Shown here piece after piece: positions 56,105 through 64,000 of a DNA stretch of 64,000 nucleotides; within the stretch, counting starts at the first letter, position 1; every line of letters starts with the position of its first letter. The notes under the pieces were generated by a model. The model saw only the letters and a list, made by a program, of their open reading frames with translations, had not been told where the DNA came from and ran no database searches. Both the position numbers and the translations under genes were made by a program. Source of the stretch: Desulfobacca acetoxidans DSM 11109 (lineage in GTDB: Bacteria; Desulfobacterota; Desulfobaccia; Desulfobaccales; Desulfobaccaceae); the NCBI RefSeq assembly GCF_000195295.1, contig NC_015388.1, forward strand, positions 1,612,001 to 1,676,000. Reading direction: 5' to 3'.

Positions 56105-59100
56105 GGTTTTCCGCCACCTCTGATTCCTTGTCCTCCAAGAGCTCCACATTAAGGGCCAAGCTTTGAAGTTCTCGGATAAGAACATTAAAGGATTCAGGTA
56201 AACCGGCTTCTAAATCATATTGACCTTTGACAATCTTTTCGTACATGCGCGTGCGGCCGGCGACATCATCAGATTTTACGGTAAGAAATTCCTGCAAGGA
56301 GTAGGCTGCGCCATATGCCTCCATGGCCCACACTTCCATTTCGCCTAAACGTTGGCCGCCAAACTGGGCCTTACCTCCCAACGGCTGCTGGGTGACAAGC
56401 GAATAAGGTCCGATGGAGCGGGCATGGATCTTGTCGTCTACCAGGTGATGCAGCTTCATCATGTACATGGTGCCTACGGTTACGCTACGGTCAAAGGGTT
56501 CGCCGGTGCGGCCGTCGAAAAGTTTTGCTTTCCCTACTTCTGAAACGCCCGCTTGGGTTAGACAGGCGCGGATCTCCGACTCCAGGGCCCCGTCAAAGAC
56601 CGGTGAGGCCATGAACATCCCTTCTTTATGAAACTTTTCCCAGAACTGTCTGATATCTTCGAGGGTGGCTGACTCCAGCCAGGCGTCCACCTGGGGGTTG
56701 TTATAGAGGGCTCGTATCCGATTTTTCACGGCGTCCAGATCATAAAATTCGTCGATCAAACGTCTGATCTGCTGGCCTAAAAGACGCGAGGCCCACCCGA
56801 GATGGGTTTCCAGAACCTGACCCACATTCATGCGGGAGGGCACCCCTAAAGGATTGAGCACGATATCAACCGGGGTGCCGTCGGCAAAGTAGGGCATGTC
56901 TTCCTCCGGTAGGATCCGGGAAACCACGCCTTTATTGCCGTGTCGGCCGGCCATTTTGTCGCCTACTGCCAACTTGCGCTTCATGGCGATGAAAACTTTT
57001 ACCATCTTAATAACGCCCGGCGGAAGTTCATCGACTTTGCGCAGGCGATTGATCTTTTCTTCAAACTGATTGTTTACCTGTTGAATCTGGACCTGATAAC
57101 TTTCCAGCAGCCGATCGACGCTGCCTTCCAGTTCCGGATTATCGAAAGAGACATTACGCCAATGATGCAAGGGGAGCTTGGTTACCATGTCCGGGGTGAT
57201 AATGACCCCTTTTTCCAGGATATAGCTGGCGGACGTAATATCATCCGGGATGTCAAAGACCGTTTGGTTGACCAGAAGTTCTTTAAGGCGATGGCTGACA
57301 CTCTGGGTTATGATTGAAATTTCATCGCCTTGGTCTTTTTGAAGTTTGGCAATGGCCTCCGCTTCGATGGCTCGGCTGCGCTCATCTTTTTCAACTCCCT
57401 TGCGTGAGAAGATCCGGGCATCAATAATAATTCCTTCTATACCAGGGGGAACTCGCAGGGAGGTATCGCGGACATCACCGGCCTTTTCACCGAAAATAGC
57501 GCGCAGCAGCTTTTCCTCCGGAGAAAGCTGGGTTTCCCCTTTAGGAGTTACCTTGCCTACTAAGATGTCTCCTGGTTTAATTTCGGCCCCGATACGGATT
57601 ATGCCGCTTTCATCGAGATTGGCCAGGGCCTCTTCACTCACGTTGGGGATGTCTCGGGTGATTTCTTCCTTGCCGAGTTTTGTGTCGCGGGCGACGACCT
57701 CAAACTCTTCAATATGAACGGAGGTGAAGACGTCTTCCTTGGCAATGCGTTCACTAACGAGGATGGAATCTTCAAAGTTGTACCCGCCCCAGGGCATAAA
57801 AGCTACCATAACGTTCTTGCCCAAGGCTAGTTCCCCAAAGGCCGTAGCCGGACCGTCAGCGATGATCTGGCCTTTTTCCACCCGATCGCCGGGTTTGACG
57901 ATGGGCCTCTGATTAAAACAGGTGTTTTGATTGGTACGCTGGAATTTTGTCAGTTTGTAAATGTCAACAATTGATTGGGAATCTCCCTCATCGCCATTAT
58001 AAGCGCGCACGACGATACGGGTGCCATCCACCACTTCGACGATGCCGCTGCGTTTAGCCACAAGGGTAACGCCAGAATCCCGGGCCACGACGTTTTCCAA
58101 ACCGGTACCGATGAGGGGTGGAGTACAGGTTAAGAGCGGAACGGCCTGTCTCTGCATGTTAGAACCCATGAGCGCCCGGTTGGCGTCATCGTTTTCGAGG
58201 AACGGGATGAGAGAGGCCGCGACGCTGACCAACTGGCTGGGCGAGACATCCATGTAATCAACTTCTTCCGGTCGAACCATGATAGATTCACCCGCCTGCC
58301 GGGCCGAGATCAGGTCGTTGATAAATCTGCTGTCCTGATCAAGAGGGGCATTCGCTTGGGCGATAACATTATCGCCTTCATCCAAGGCACTCAAGAATTT
58401 TATCTGGCGAGAAACATGTACGCTCCAAACGCCATTTTCTTCTTTCTTTTCCACCACGCGGTAAGGGGTTTCGATAAAGCCGAATTCATTTACCCGGGCA
58501 TAGGTGGATAAAGAGACGATCAGGCCGATATTTGGACCTTCCGGGGTTTCAATGGGGCAGATGCGGCCGTAGTGAGTCGGGTGGACGTCACGCACCTCAA
58601 ATCCCGCCCGTTCCCGAGTCAAGCCGCCGGGTCCTAAAGCACTCAGACGGCGTTTGTGAGTGATCTCTGACAACGGGTTGGTCTGGTCCATAAATTGGGA
58701 TAGTTGGCTGGTGCCAAAAAATTCTTTCACCACTCCCGACACCGGTTTGGCGTTGATCAGATCATGGGGCATCAGGGCGTCGATTTCCTGAAGACTCATA
58801 CGCTCCTTAATGGCCCGCTCCATTCGCACCAGGCCGATACGGTATTGATTTTCCAACAGTTCACCGACGGCCCGAACCCGACGATTGCCTAAATGATCGA
58901 TATCGTCAATGGGGCCTTCGAGTTCTTTTTGGGTAATGAGCTCCCTGACGGCAAACAGTATGTCTTCTTTATCCAACGTACTCTGAGTAACCGGCGCCTC
59001 GCGTTTCAACTTGAGGTTCAGCTTCAGACGTCCGACCGGAGATAAGTCGTAATATTCCGGGCGAAAAAAGAGGTTGTCGAAGAAATTGGCTGCTACCTCC

Positions 59101-60257
59101 AGAGTTGGCGGATTGCCGGGACGGAGTTTCCGATAGATTTCAAAGATGGCCTCACGTGTGCTGCCGGTCTTATCCACCGCCAAAGTGTTACGGAGGCAGG
59201 GGCTGACATTGATGCCTTCGATGTAGAGGACGTCAATCTCACGGATGCGGCGCTGGCGCAGACGGTCGAGTTTTTCCTCGGTCACTGGTTCGTTACAGTT
59301 AATCAGCACCTCGCCGTTTTCGGTGTCCAAGATATCGTGAGCCACTACTCGACCGATTATTTCACCCGGCATTAGGGACAACCGTTCTACACCCGCTTTC
59401 TGCAGTTTGCGGATGAGTTCCGGGGTGATCTTTTTGTTCTTTTTGACCAATAATTCCCCTGTGCTAGGGTCCACGATATCCATTGAGACTTTGCGTTGCA
59501 GCAGAAACTCGGGATTGAATTTTTTTTCAATGCCTTCGGAGTCTAGAAATACTTTTTCGGTTTTATAAAAAAAGTTAAGTAGTTCTTCGGTAGAATAACC
59601 CAAGGCCTTGAGCAATACCGTAACCGGGAATTTCCGTCGGCGGTCTATGCGGGCGTATAAAATATCTTTCGGATCAAATTCAAAATCAATCCAGGAACCC
59701 CGCATCGGTATTAAACGGGCCGAATAGAGGAGCTTGCCGCTGGAGTGGGTCCTGCCTCGATCGTGATCGATAAACAGACCCGGAGAACGATGGAGTTGGC
59801 TGACAATAACGCGTTCAGTACCGTTGACGATGAAAGTACCGTTATCCGTCATCAAGGGCATGGTGCCAAAATAAATTTCCTGTTCCTTGATATCCCGGAT
59901 AGATTGCATCTTGGTTTCCGACTCGACGTCATAGACCACCAGACGCACGGTCAGTTTCATCGGTGCTTCAAAGGTCATGCCCCGCTGTAGGCACTCTTCC
60001 TCATCATACTTCGGTTCGGCAAAACTGTAGTTAACAAATTCCAGGGAGGCGGCACCGCTGTAATCCGTGATCGGGAAGACACTCTTGAATACCCCCTGCA
60101 ATCCGAACTCGCCTCTCTGTTCCGGAGGCGTATCTTTCTGGAGGAATCTATTATAGGATTCTTTCTGCATCTCGATGAGATTTGAGATGTCGATAATCCT
60201 TTCTATTTTGCCAAAATTTTTGCGATACAATTTTTGAGGTGAGAAGACCTCAGCCAT
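56097..60257 (-). CDS. rpoB: RNA polymerase beta subunit
   Basis: 1386-residue subunit forming one pincer of the enzyme. The rifampicin-region sequence [20 protein letters not shown] followed by [20 protein letters not shown] looks wild type. [20 protein letters not shown] and [20 protein letters not shown] near the C-terminus are conserved. It follows rplL by 82 bases. Confidence 0.98.
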   Translation of the reverse strand: MAEVFSPQKLYRKNFGKIERIIDISNLIEMQKESYNRFLQKDTPPEQRGEFGLQGVFKSVFPITDYSGAASLEFVNYSFAEPKYDEEECLQRGMTFEAPMKLTVRLVVYDVESETKMQSIRDIKEQEIYFGTMPLMTDNGTFIVNGTERVIVSQLHRSPGLFIDHDRGRTHSSGKLLYSARLIPMRGSWIDFEFDPKDILYARIDRRRKFPVTVLLKALGYSTEELLNFFYKTEKVFLDSEGIEKKFNPEFLLQRKVSMDIVDPSTGELLVKKNKKITPELIRKLQKAGVERLSLMPGEIIGRVVAHDILDTENGEVLINCNEPVTEEKLDRLRQRRIREIDVLYIEGINVSPCLRNTLAVDKTGSTREAIFEIYRKLRPGNPPTLEVAANFFDNLFFRPEYYDLSPVGRLKLNLKLKREAPVTQSTLDKEDILFAVRELITQKELEGPIDDIDHLGNRRVRAVGELLENQYRIGLVRMERAIKERMSLQEIDALMPHDLINAKPVSGVVKEFFGTSQLSQFMDQTNPLSEITHKRRLSALGPGGLTRERAGFEVRDVHPTHYGRICPIETPEGPNIGLIVSLSTYARVNEFGFIETPYRVVEKKEENGVWSVHVSRQIKFLSALDEGDNVIAQANAPLDQDSRFINDLISARQAGESIMVRPEEVDYMDVSPSQLVSVAASLIPFLENDDANRALMGSNMQRQAVPLLTCTPPLIGTGLENVVARDSGVTLVAKRSGIVEVVDGTRIVVRAYNGDEGDSQSIVDIYKLTKFQRTNQNTCFNQRPIVKPGDRVEKGQIIADGPATAFGELALGKNVMVAFMPWGGYNFEDSILVSERIAKEDVFTSVHIEEFEVVARDTKLGKEEITRDIPNVSEEALANLDESGIIRIGAEIKPGDILVGKVTPKGETQLSPEEKLLRAIFGEKAGDVRDTSLRVPPGIEGIIIDARIFSRKGVEKDERSRAIEAEAIAKLQKDQGDEISIITQSVSHRLKELLVNQTVFDIPDDITSASYILEKGVIITPDMVTKLPLHHWRNVSFDNPELEGSVDRLLESYQVQIQQVNNQFEEKINRLRKVDELPPGVIKMVKVFIAMKRKLAVGDKMAGRHGNKGVVSRILPEEDMPYFADGTPVDIVLNPLGVPSRMNVGQVLETHLGWASRLLGQQIRRLIDEFYDLDAVKNRIRALYNNPQVDAWLESATLEDIRQFWEKFHKEGMFMASPVFDGALESEIRACLTQAGVSEVGKAKLFDGRTGEPFDRSVTVGTMYMMKLHHLVDDKIHARSIGPYSLVTQQPLGGKAQFGGQRLGEMEVWAMEAYGAAYSLQEFLTVKSDDVAGRTRMYEKIVKGQYDLEAGLPESFNVLIRELQSLALNVELLEDKESEVAENHG

Positions 60258-60339
60258 TCTTTCTCCTTGTTTGCAGACACCAACCTCTGCTTAACTCCAA
60301 AACGCCGCCGCCATTTAAGGGCTTTGCCTGAATGCCGCC

Positions 60340-60720
60340 CTATTTGATTTCTACAGTGGCGCCTTGCTCTTCTAATTTTTTCTTGATTTCTTCAGCCTCG
60401 GCTTTGGAGACGGCTTCTTTGATGTTGGTCGGTACACCTTCTACAGCCTCCTTGGCTTCTTTGAGACCTAAACCGGTGATGGCGCGCACTTCTTTGATGA
60501 CCTGGATTTTATTAGCCCCAATCACCGTCAGGATCACATCGAACTCGGTCTTCTCCTCTACTGCCGGAGCCGCTTCCGCCATCGCCGGTCCAGCCGCTAC
60601 TGCTACCGGAGCCGCCGCCGTGACGCCAAATTTCTCTTCCAGATCTTTGATCATCTGGGATAATTCCAAAACGCTCATAGAAGCAATGAAATCGATGACC
60701 TCTTCTTTCGTTATCGCCAT
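60340..60720 (-). CDS. rplL: Ribosomal protein L7/L12
   Basis: 126-residue stalk protein. An N-terminal dimerisation helix ([20 protein letters not shown]) is joined by an Ala-rich hinge (about residues 34-53) to the C-terminal factor-binding domain ([40 protein letters not shown]). A 196-base gap from rplJ may hold a regulatory leader or attenuator; none was recognised. Confidence 0.98.
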   Translation of the reverse strand: MAITKEEVIDFIASMSVLELSQMIKDLEEKFGVTAAAPVAVAAGPAMAEAAPAVEEKTEFDVILTVIGANKIQVIKEVRAITGLGLKEAKEAVEGVPTNIKEAVSKAEAEEIKKKLEEQGATVEIK

Positions 60721-60916
60721 GACGCATAATCCTCCTTACATGCTTGATATATCATAATAAATCCTCTGGCGCGGTTTAACTCTGCAGTCATTTTCCGGTT
60801 TTCAGCCATCACCTGTGTCTCTTACTCACGCTAAGCTGTCAGCGCCGGGACGAAAAAACTATCGTGCGGGGCAAGCATTTCGTCTCTGATGAGGGCTGTT
60901 GGTCTGCCAAAAGAAC

Positions 60917-61441
60917 TCAGCGCTCGACCTGTTTGTCTGCAATGGCCTGCAAGGTATAGAGAAATTGCCGGATGATGCCCGACAGGACGCTGACCAGAGA
61001 CGTGGGTACTCCTTGTAAAGCTCCCAATAACTTAGCCAACAATACTTCTCGATCCGGGAGTTTGGAGATATCGATAATGTCCTGCTTCGCTAATACGGAG
61101 GCATTTAACCTCCCGGCCTTGAGGAAGAAATTATCAGGTTTATCTTTGGCGTATTTGGCCAGGATTTTGGCAATTTCAACCGGATTCTGGTAGCCCAGGG
61201 CAATCGCCGTCGGGCCGACCAGGAAGCTTTCCAAAGCAGCCGCCTCGGTGTTGCCGGCGGCCAGTTTTAACAAGGTATTCTTGGCGACTATTAATTCGCC
61301 GCCAGCGTTTTTCAGTTCCCGGCGCAACTGGGTGAATTCAGCCACCTTCATTCCTTTGAAGTCGGCCAGGACATTGAACGAGGCCCGCTCCAATTTCTGC
61401 TGTAGTTCTTCGATTATTTCGCTTTTTTTAGCTTTTTGCAT
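60917..61441 (-). CDS. rplJ: Ribosomal protein L10
   Basis: 174-residue stalk base protein that anchors L7/L12 dimers. EIIEELQQKLERASFNVLAD, then FKGMKVAEFTQLRREL and the GELIVAKNTLLKLA block fit L10. It starts 27 bases after rplA. Confidence 0.96.
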   Translation of the reverse strand: MQKAKKSEIIEELQQKLERASFNVLADFKGMKVAEFTQLRRELKNAGGELIVAKNTLLKLAAGNTEAAALESFLVGPTAIALGYQNPVEIAKILAKYAKDKPDNFFLKAGRLNASVLAKQDIIDISKLPDREVLLAKLLGALQGVPTSLVSVLSGIIRQFLYTLQAIADKQVER

Positions 61442-61468
61442 CGGCTCCTCCTCTCCCTCGCCGGCACG

Positions 61469-62185
61469 TTAGGTAGTGGCGAAGCGTATCAGATTTTTTA
61501 CTTCCAAAGGATCGATGCGGACGCCCGGACCCATGGTGGTGGAAATAGATATGCCCTGCATATAGGCGCCTTTACTGGTTGTCGGCTTCAATCGGATCAG
61601 GGTGTCAAAGAAGGCCGCCATATTTTGGAGGATTTTTTCCTCGCCGAAAGAGACCTTGCCCATAGGGGCATGTACCACACCGGCTTTATCAACCCGGAAT
61701 TCAATCTTACCGGCTTTGAGCTCTTGAACTGCCCGATTCACATCAAAGGTAACCGAGCCCGCTTTAGCATTGGGCATCAGACCGCGGGGGCCCAGTATCT
61801 TGCCGATCTTGCCGACCGCTCCCATGAGGTCGGGGGTTGCCACCGCCTTATCAAAGTCCAGCCAGCCACCTTTGATTTTTTCAATGAGATCTTCCGCACC
61901 GACGTAATCGGCCCCGGCATCGAGGGCTTCCTTCTCTTTTTCGCCTTTGGCAAAAACTAAAACTCGCACTGTTTTACCGACGCCATGGGGCAACACTACT
62001 GCTCCCCGGACCATCTGGTCAGCATGTCGCGGATTGACCCCCAGCCGAACAGCTACGTCCAGACTTTCATCAAATTTGGTATAGGTGGTTCCCAGAGCCT
62101 CGGTTACTGCCTCTGAAAAATTATATTTGCGGGTTCTATCCACCTTTTCCCGCATGGCTGTATATTTCTTGCCTCTTTTCGCCAT
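61469..62185 (-). CDS. rplA: Ribosomal protein L1
   Basis: 238-residue mobile-stalk protein and, in E. coli, repressor of the L11 operon. [59 protein letters not shown] and the C-terminal [12 protein letters not shown] are typical. It follows rplK by 31 bases. Confidence 0.98.
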   Translation of the reverse strand: MAKRGKKYTAMREKVDRTRKYNFSEAVTEALGTTYTKFDESLDVAVRLGVNPRHADQMVRGAVVLPHGVGKTVRVLVFAKGEKEKEALDAGADYVGAEDLIEKIKGGWLDFDKAVATPDLMGAVGKIGKILGPRGLMPNAKAGSVTFDVNRAVQELKAGKIEFRVDKAGVVHAPMGKVSFGEEKILQNMAAFFDTLIRLKPTTSKGAYMQGISISTTMGPGVRIDPLEVKNLIRFATT

Positions 62186-62216
62186 GTCGCGCCACCTTTC
62201 TCTCAGGGTGAGATGC

Positions 62217-62639
62217 TTAAACGATCTCTATCCCCATACTGCGCGCCGTTCCCATAATGGTCTGTTTGGCCGCTTCGACATCTACGGTATTTAAATCAGG
62301 CAACTTGAGCCGGGCAATCTCTTCTACCTGGTCCATGGTTACCTGCCCGATATTTCCCCGTCCGGCTTCTTTGGCGCCTTTGGCCAACTGGGCTGCTTTT
62401 TTAAGCAGAACCGAGGCCGGCGGTGTTTTGGTAACGAAGTTGAAGGACCGATCAGCAAAAACGGTTATCAGAACTGGAATAACCATGCCTTCCTGACCTT
62501 GGGTGCGGGCGTTATAACTTTTTACAAACTCCATGATGTTGACGCCATGCTGCCCTAAAGCGGGTCCAACTGGGGGTGAGGGATTTGCCTGTCCGGCGGG
62601 CAACTGCAGTTTTATCTGCGCAATTACCTTTTTTGCCAT
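62217..62639 (-). CDS. rplK: Ribosomal protein L11
   Basis: 140-residue protein of the GTPase centre and the substrate of PrmA, whose gene is at 26715-27611. [20 protein letters not shown] with [18 protein letters not shown] and the C-terminal [20 protein letters not shown] are diagnostic. A 170-base gap to nusG carries a dispersed hairpin. Confidence 0.98.
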   Translation of the reverse strand: MAKKVIAQIKLQLPAGQANPSPPVGPALGQHGVNIMEFVKSYNARTQGQEGMVIPVLITVFADRSFNFVTKTPPASVLLKKAAQLAKGAKEAGRGNIGQVTMDQVEEIARLKLPDLNTVDVEAAKQTIMGTARSMGIEIV

Positions 62640-62747
62640 GATCCTGAACTCCTTAACACAATGTTTTCAGTCCCTCCGTAGCTGGATCCGTTCGGGCCGA
62701 TATCCAACCACTGCCTAGCCATTGCCTCAATATCTCCCAATAGTTTG

Positions 62748-62779
62748 CCCTCTCCTCAAGGGGAGAGGGTCGGGTGAGG
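62748..62779. repeat. Dispersed hairpin in nusG-rplK gap
   Basis: CCCTCTCC-TCAAGG-GGAGAGGG (62748-62769) forms a perfect 8-bp stem; TCGGGTGAGG follows. This unit resembles a hairpin repeat widespread in bacterial genomes. It lies in the transcribed gap and could slow or process the message; there is no T run. Confidence 0.55.
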
Positions 62780-62809
62780 AATAAGCAGACCTTTCGGCAA
62801 CAGCTACAG

Positions 62810-63340
62810 CTAAGTTTTTTCCACTTGGGAGAATTCAAGCTCTACCGGAGTGGGACGTCCGAATACACTGATCATCACGCGCACCCGGCCCTTTTCCCCT
62901 TTAACCTCATCTACCACGCCATTAAAGTTGGTAAAAGGCCCATCGATTACCCGGACCTTGTCGCCTAACTCAAACTTAATCTTTGGTTTAGGCTTGAGTG
63001 CTCCCTCTTTAATCTGGTTGATGACCTTTTCCGCTTCAGCATCGGGAATGACCGCCGGTTCCATCCGGCCTCCGATAAAGCCGGTTACTTTAGGTGTATC
63101 TTGCACCAGGTGCCAGGTGTCGTCATTCAGTTCCATTCTGACCAGCACATACCCCGGATAAAACTTGCGGTGCGAAATGCGCCGCTGTCCTTTGATCATC
63201 TCCTCTACCTGTTCGGTCGGGACCAGAACCTGGGTGATGAGGTCTTGCATACCGCGACTGCGGGCGCGCTCTTCCAAGGCATCTTTAACTTTCTTTTCAA
63301 ATCCGGAATACGTATGCACGACGTACCATTTTTGAGCCAA
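62810..63340 (-). CDS. nusG: Transcription antitermination factor NusG
   Basis: 176-residue elongation factor coupling RNA polymerase to ribosomes or Rho. NGN domain: AQKWYVVHTYSGFEKKVKDA, GYVLVRMELNDDTWHLVQDT; C-terminal KOW domain: GDKVRVIDGPFTNFNGVVDE. The start is TTG at 63340, because AAAGGGGGCG lies six to seven bases before it and gives the normal M-A-Q-K-W-Y-V-V-H opening. A GTG at 63361 overlaps the secE stop but has no ribosome site. Confidence 0.95.
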   Translation of the reverse strand: MAQKWYVVHTYSGFEKKVKDALEERARSRGMQDLITQVLVPTEQVEEMIKGQRRISHRKFYPGYVLVRMELNDDTWHLVQDTPKVTGFIGGRMEPAVIPDAEAEKVINQIKEGALKPKPKIKFELGDKVRVIDGPFTNFNGVVDEVKGEKGRVRVMISVFGRPTPVELEFSQVEKT

Positions 63341-63357
63341 AAGACGCCCCCTTTGTA

Positions 63358-63690
63358 TCACCCGATAATGTACTTAACCAGTCGGGAAAGGCCCAAGTCT
63401 ACGATTCCTAAATAGAAAGAGACCAGAAAGACTAAAACAATGACGACCGCCGTTGCTCCCAGGGTTTCCTTCTGTCCGGGCCAGGTAACCTTTTTCAGCT
63501 CTACCCAGGCCTCCTGGATGAACTGTTTGGTGCGAACCCAATAGTCTCCAATCGCCGGCCAAGTAAAGGTCTTACTCTTTTTGGGTTTGATTTTGACCAA
63601 TTGACCTTTGCCAGGTTTTTTGGTCAACTCTTTGGCGATCACATCTTGGCCTTTTTCTCCGGCTTTTTCTTTAATTTTTATCTTTTTCAT
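63358..63690 (-). CDS. secE: Preprotein translocase subunit SecE
   Basis: 110-residue Sec subunit clamping SecY. Only the C-terminal third is conserved: the amphipathic helix FIQEAWVELKKVTWPGQKET followed by one membrane helix (AVVIVLVFLVSFYLGIVDLG). The N-terminus is an unusual Lys-rich, probably unstructured arm of about 45 residues (KKIKIKEKAGEKGQ, LVKIKPKKSKTF). Start 63690 is the ATG; a TTG two codons upstream is possible. Confidence 0.94.
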   Translation of the reverse strand: MKKIKIKEKAGEKGQDVIAKELTKKPGKGQLVKIKPKKSKTFTWPAIGDYWVRTKQFIQEAWVELKKVTWPGQKETLGATAVVIVLVFLVSFYLGIVDLGLSRLVKYIIG

Positions 63691-63696
63691 CGGCAA

Positions 63697-63960
63697 TCGC
63701 CTGGTTATCTCTCCGGCTGGAAGTACGTTCCTGCTATCTAGCTTCTTGTAATGAAATATAATTATTACTCAAAACGCCGCCTCACCCCATTCTTACCCCC
63801 CGATAGGCTCATAGATGCTCCGTTGCCGCAAAAATAGGCTGACACTGGGTTTCCCAATAGGTGCCACCGGAAAGAGTCATCAAATTGACCGCTGACTGGG
63901 GAGGGGACGAGTTTGACTCACCTTTAAAGAGAACTATTTTGACGAGCAACCATACAAAAT
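63697..63960. other. Spacer between tRNA and secE
   Basis: 264 bases without a protein gene. An rpmG (L33) gene, common at this position, is absent on both strands. No clear promoter was identified. Confidence 0.6.
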
Positions 63961-64000
63961 TGGCAGGCCAGGAGGGATTCGAACCCCCATCACCCGGATT
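63961..64000 (-). tRNA. tRNA 3' part, probably tRNA-Trp (cut by window end)
   Basis: On the minus strand: anticodon-stem 3' half TCCGG, variable loop GTGAT, T stem GGGGG, loop TTCGAAT, T stem CCCTC, acceptor CTGGCCT, discriminator G and an encoded CCA. The anticodon itself lies just outside the window (it would occupy 64001-64003). tRNA-Trp is inferred from the location directly before secE-nusG and from the AA at positions 37-38. Confidence 0.8.

Noticed and set aside
63697-63960. rpmG (L33) between the tRNA and secE
   Set aside because: No 49-55 codon frame with the L33 cysteine pattern exists on either strand.

Overview
The window looks like the chromosome of a diderm, anaerobe-type Deltaproteobacterium (Desulfobacterota, in the direction of Syntrophobacterales or Desulfobacca-like lineages). 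This rests on the overall protein look, an RND exporter and an outer-membrane barrel, a futalosine-type menaquinone operon, and zinc-binding ('C+') versions of several ribosomal proteins. The assignment is inference from reading; no search was run.

Layout. 1-5.9 kb: a two-gene RND efflux operon (adaptor lipoprotein and permease) between two diverged direct-repeat copies, then a small outer-membrane beta-barrel protein with a clear terminator. 6.1-14.5 kb: a compact minus-strand menaquinone operon (mqnE, mqnC, MTAP-like phosphorylase, aminodeoxyfutalosine deaminase, mqnA, UbiD-like decarboxylase, UbiA-like prenyltransferase), preceded by a TetR-family regulator with a near-perfect palindrome at its 5' end. 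14.5-17 kb: an accessory patch with a heptanucleotide tandem repeat, a complete IS4-superfamily element with matching terminal inverted repeats and a perfect 9-bp target duplication, and a 5'-truncated DUF4276-like gene. 17.3-22.9 kb, plus strand: valS, hisD and folE2, separated by repeat-rich spacers. 23-27.6 kb, minus strand: a compact operon prmA, rsmE, radical SAM gene, VTT-domain membrane protein, a tiny membrane-protein ORF, and an O-methyltransferase. 27.8-30.9 kb: single genes (unknown secreted protein, MBL-fold hydrolase, YkgJ-like cysteine-rich protein, YbgC-type thioesterase).

30.9-64 kb: one uninterrupted minus-strand run of the transcription and translation superoperon: tRNA (probably Trp), secE, nusG, rplK-rplA-rplJ-rplL, rpoB-rpoC, rpsL-rpsG-fusA-tuf, the S10 genes, the spc genes with secY-adk-map-infA-rpmJ, and the alpha genes with rpoA and rplQ. 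The beta, str, S10, spc and alpha clusters lie head to tail without a foreign gene. rpmG (L33), often next to secE, is not present.

The most interesting item is the tiny ORF at 23998-24156. It encodes one membrane helix, meets an in-frame TGA at codon 30, continues open for 22 codons, and ends in an ATGA overlap with the methyltransferase start. A stem-loop follows the TGA, with its apical loop 20 nt away and a G at loop position 2, as expected for a bacterial SECIS element. I propose a small membrane selenoprotein coupled to the methyltransferase. Other points of note are the MTAP-type phosphorylase in place of a MqnB hydrolase in the menaquinone operon, the operator-like palindrome of the TetR gene, and a repeat family that seems to carry the promoter of the RND operon.
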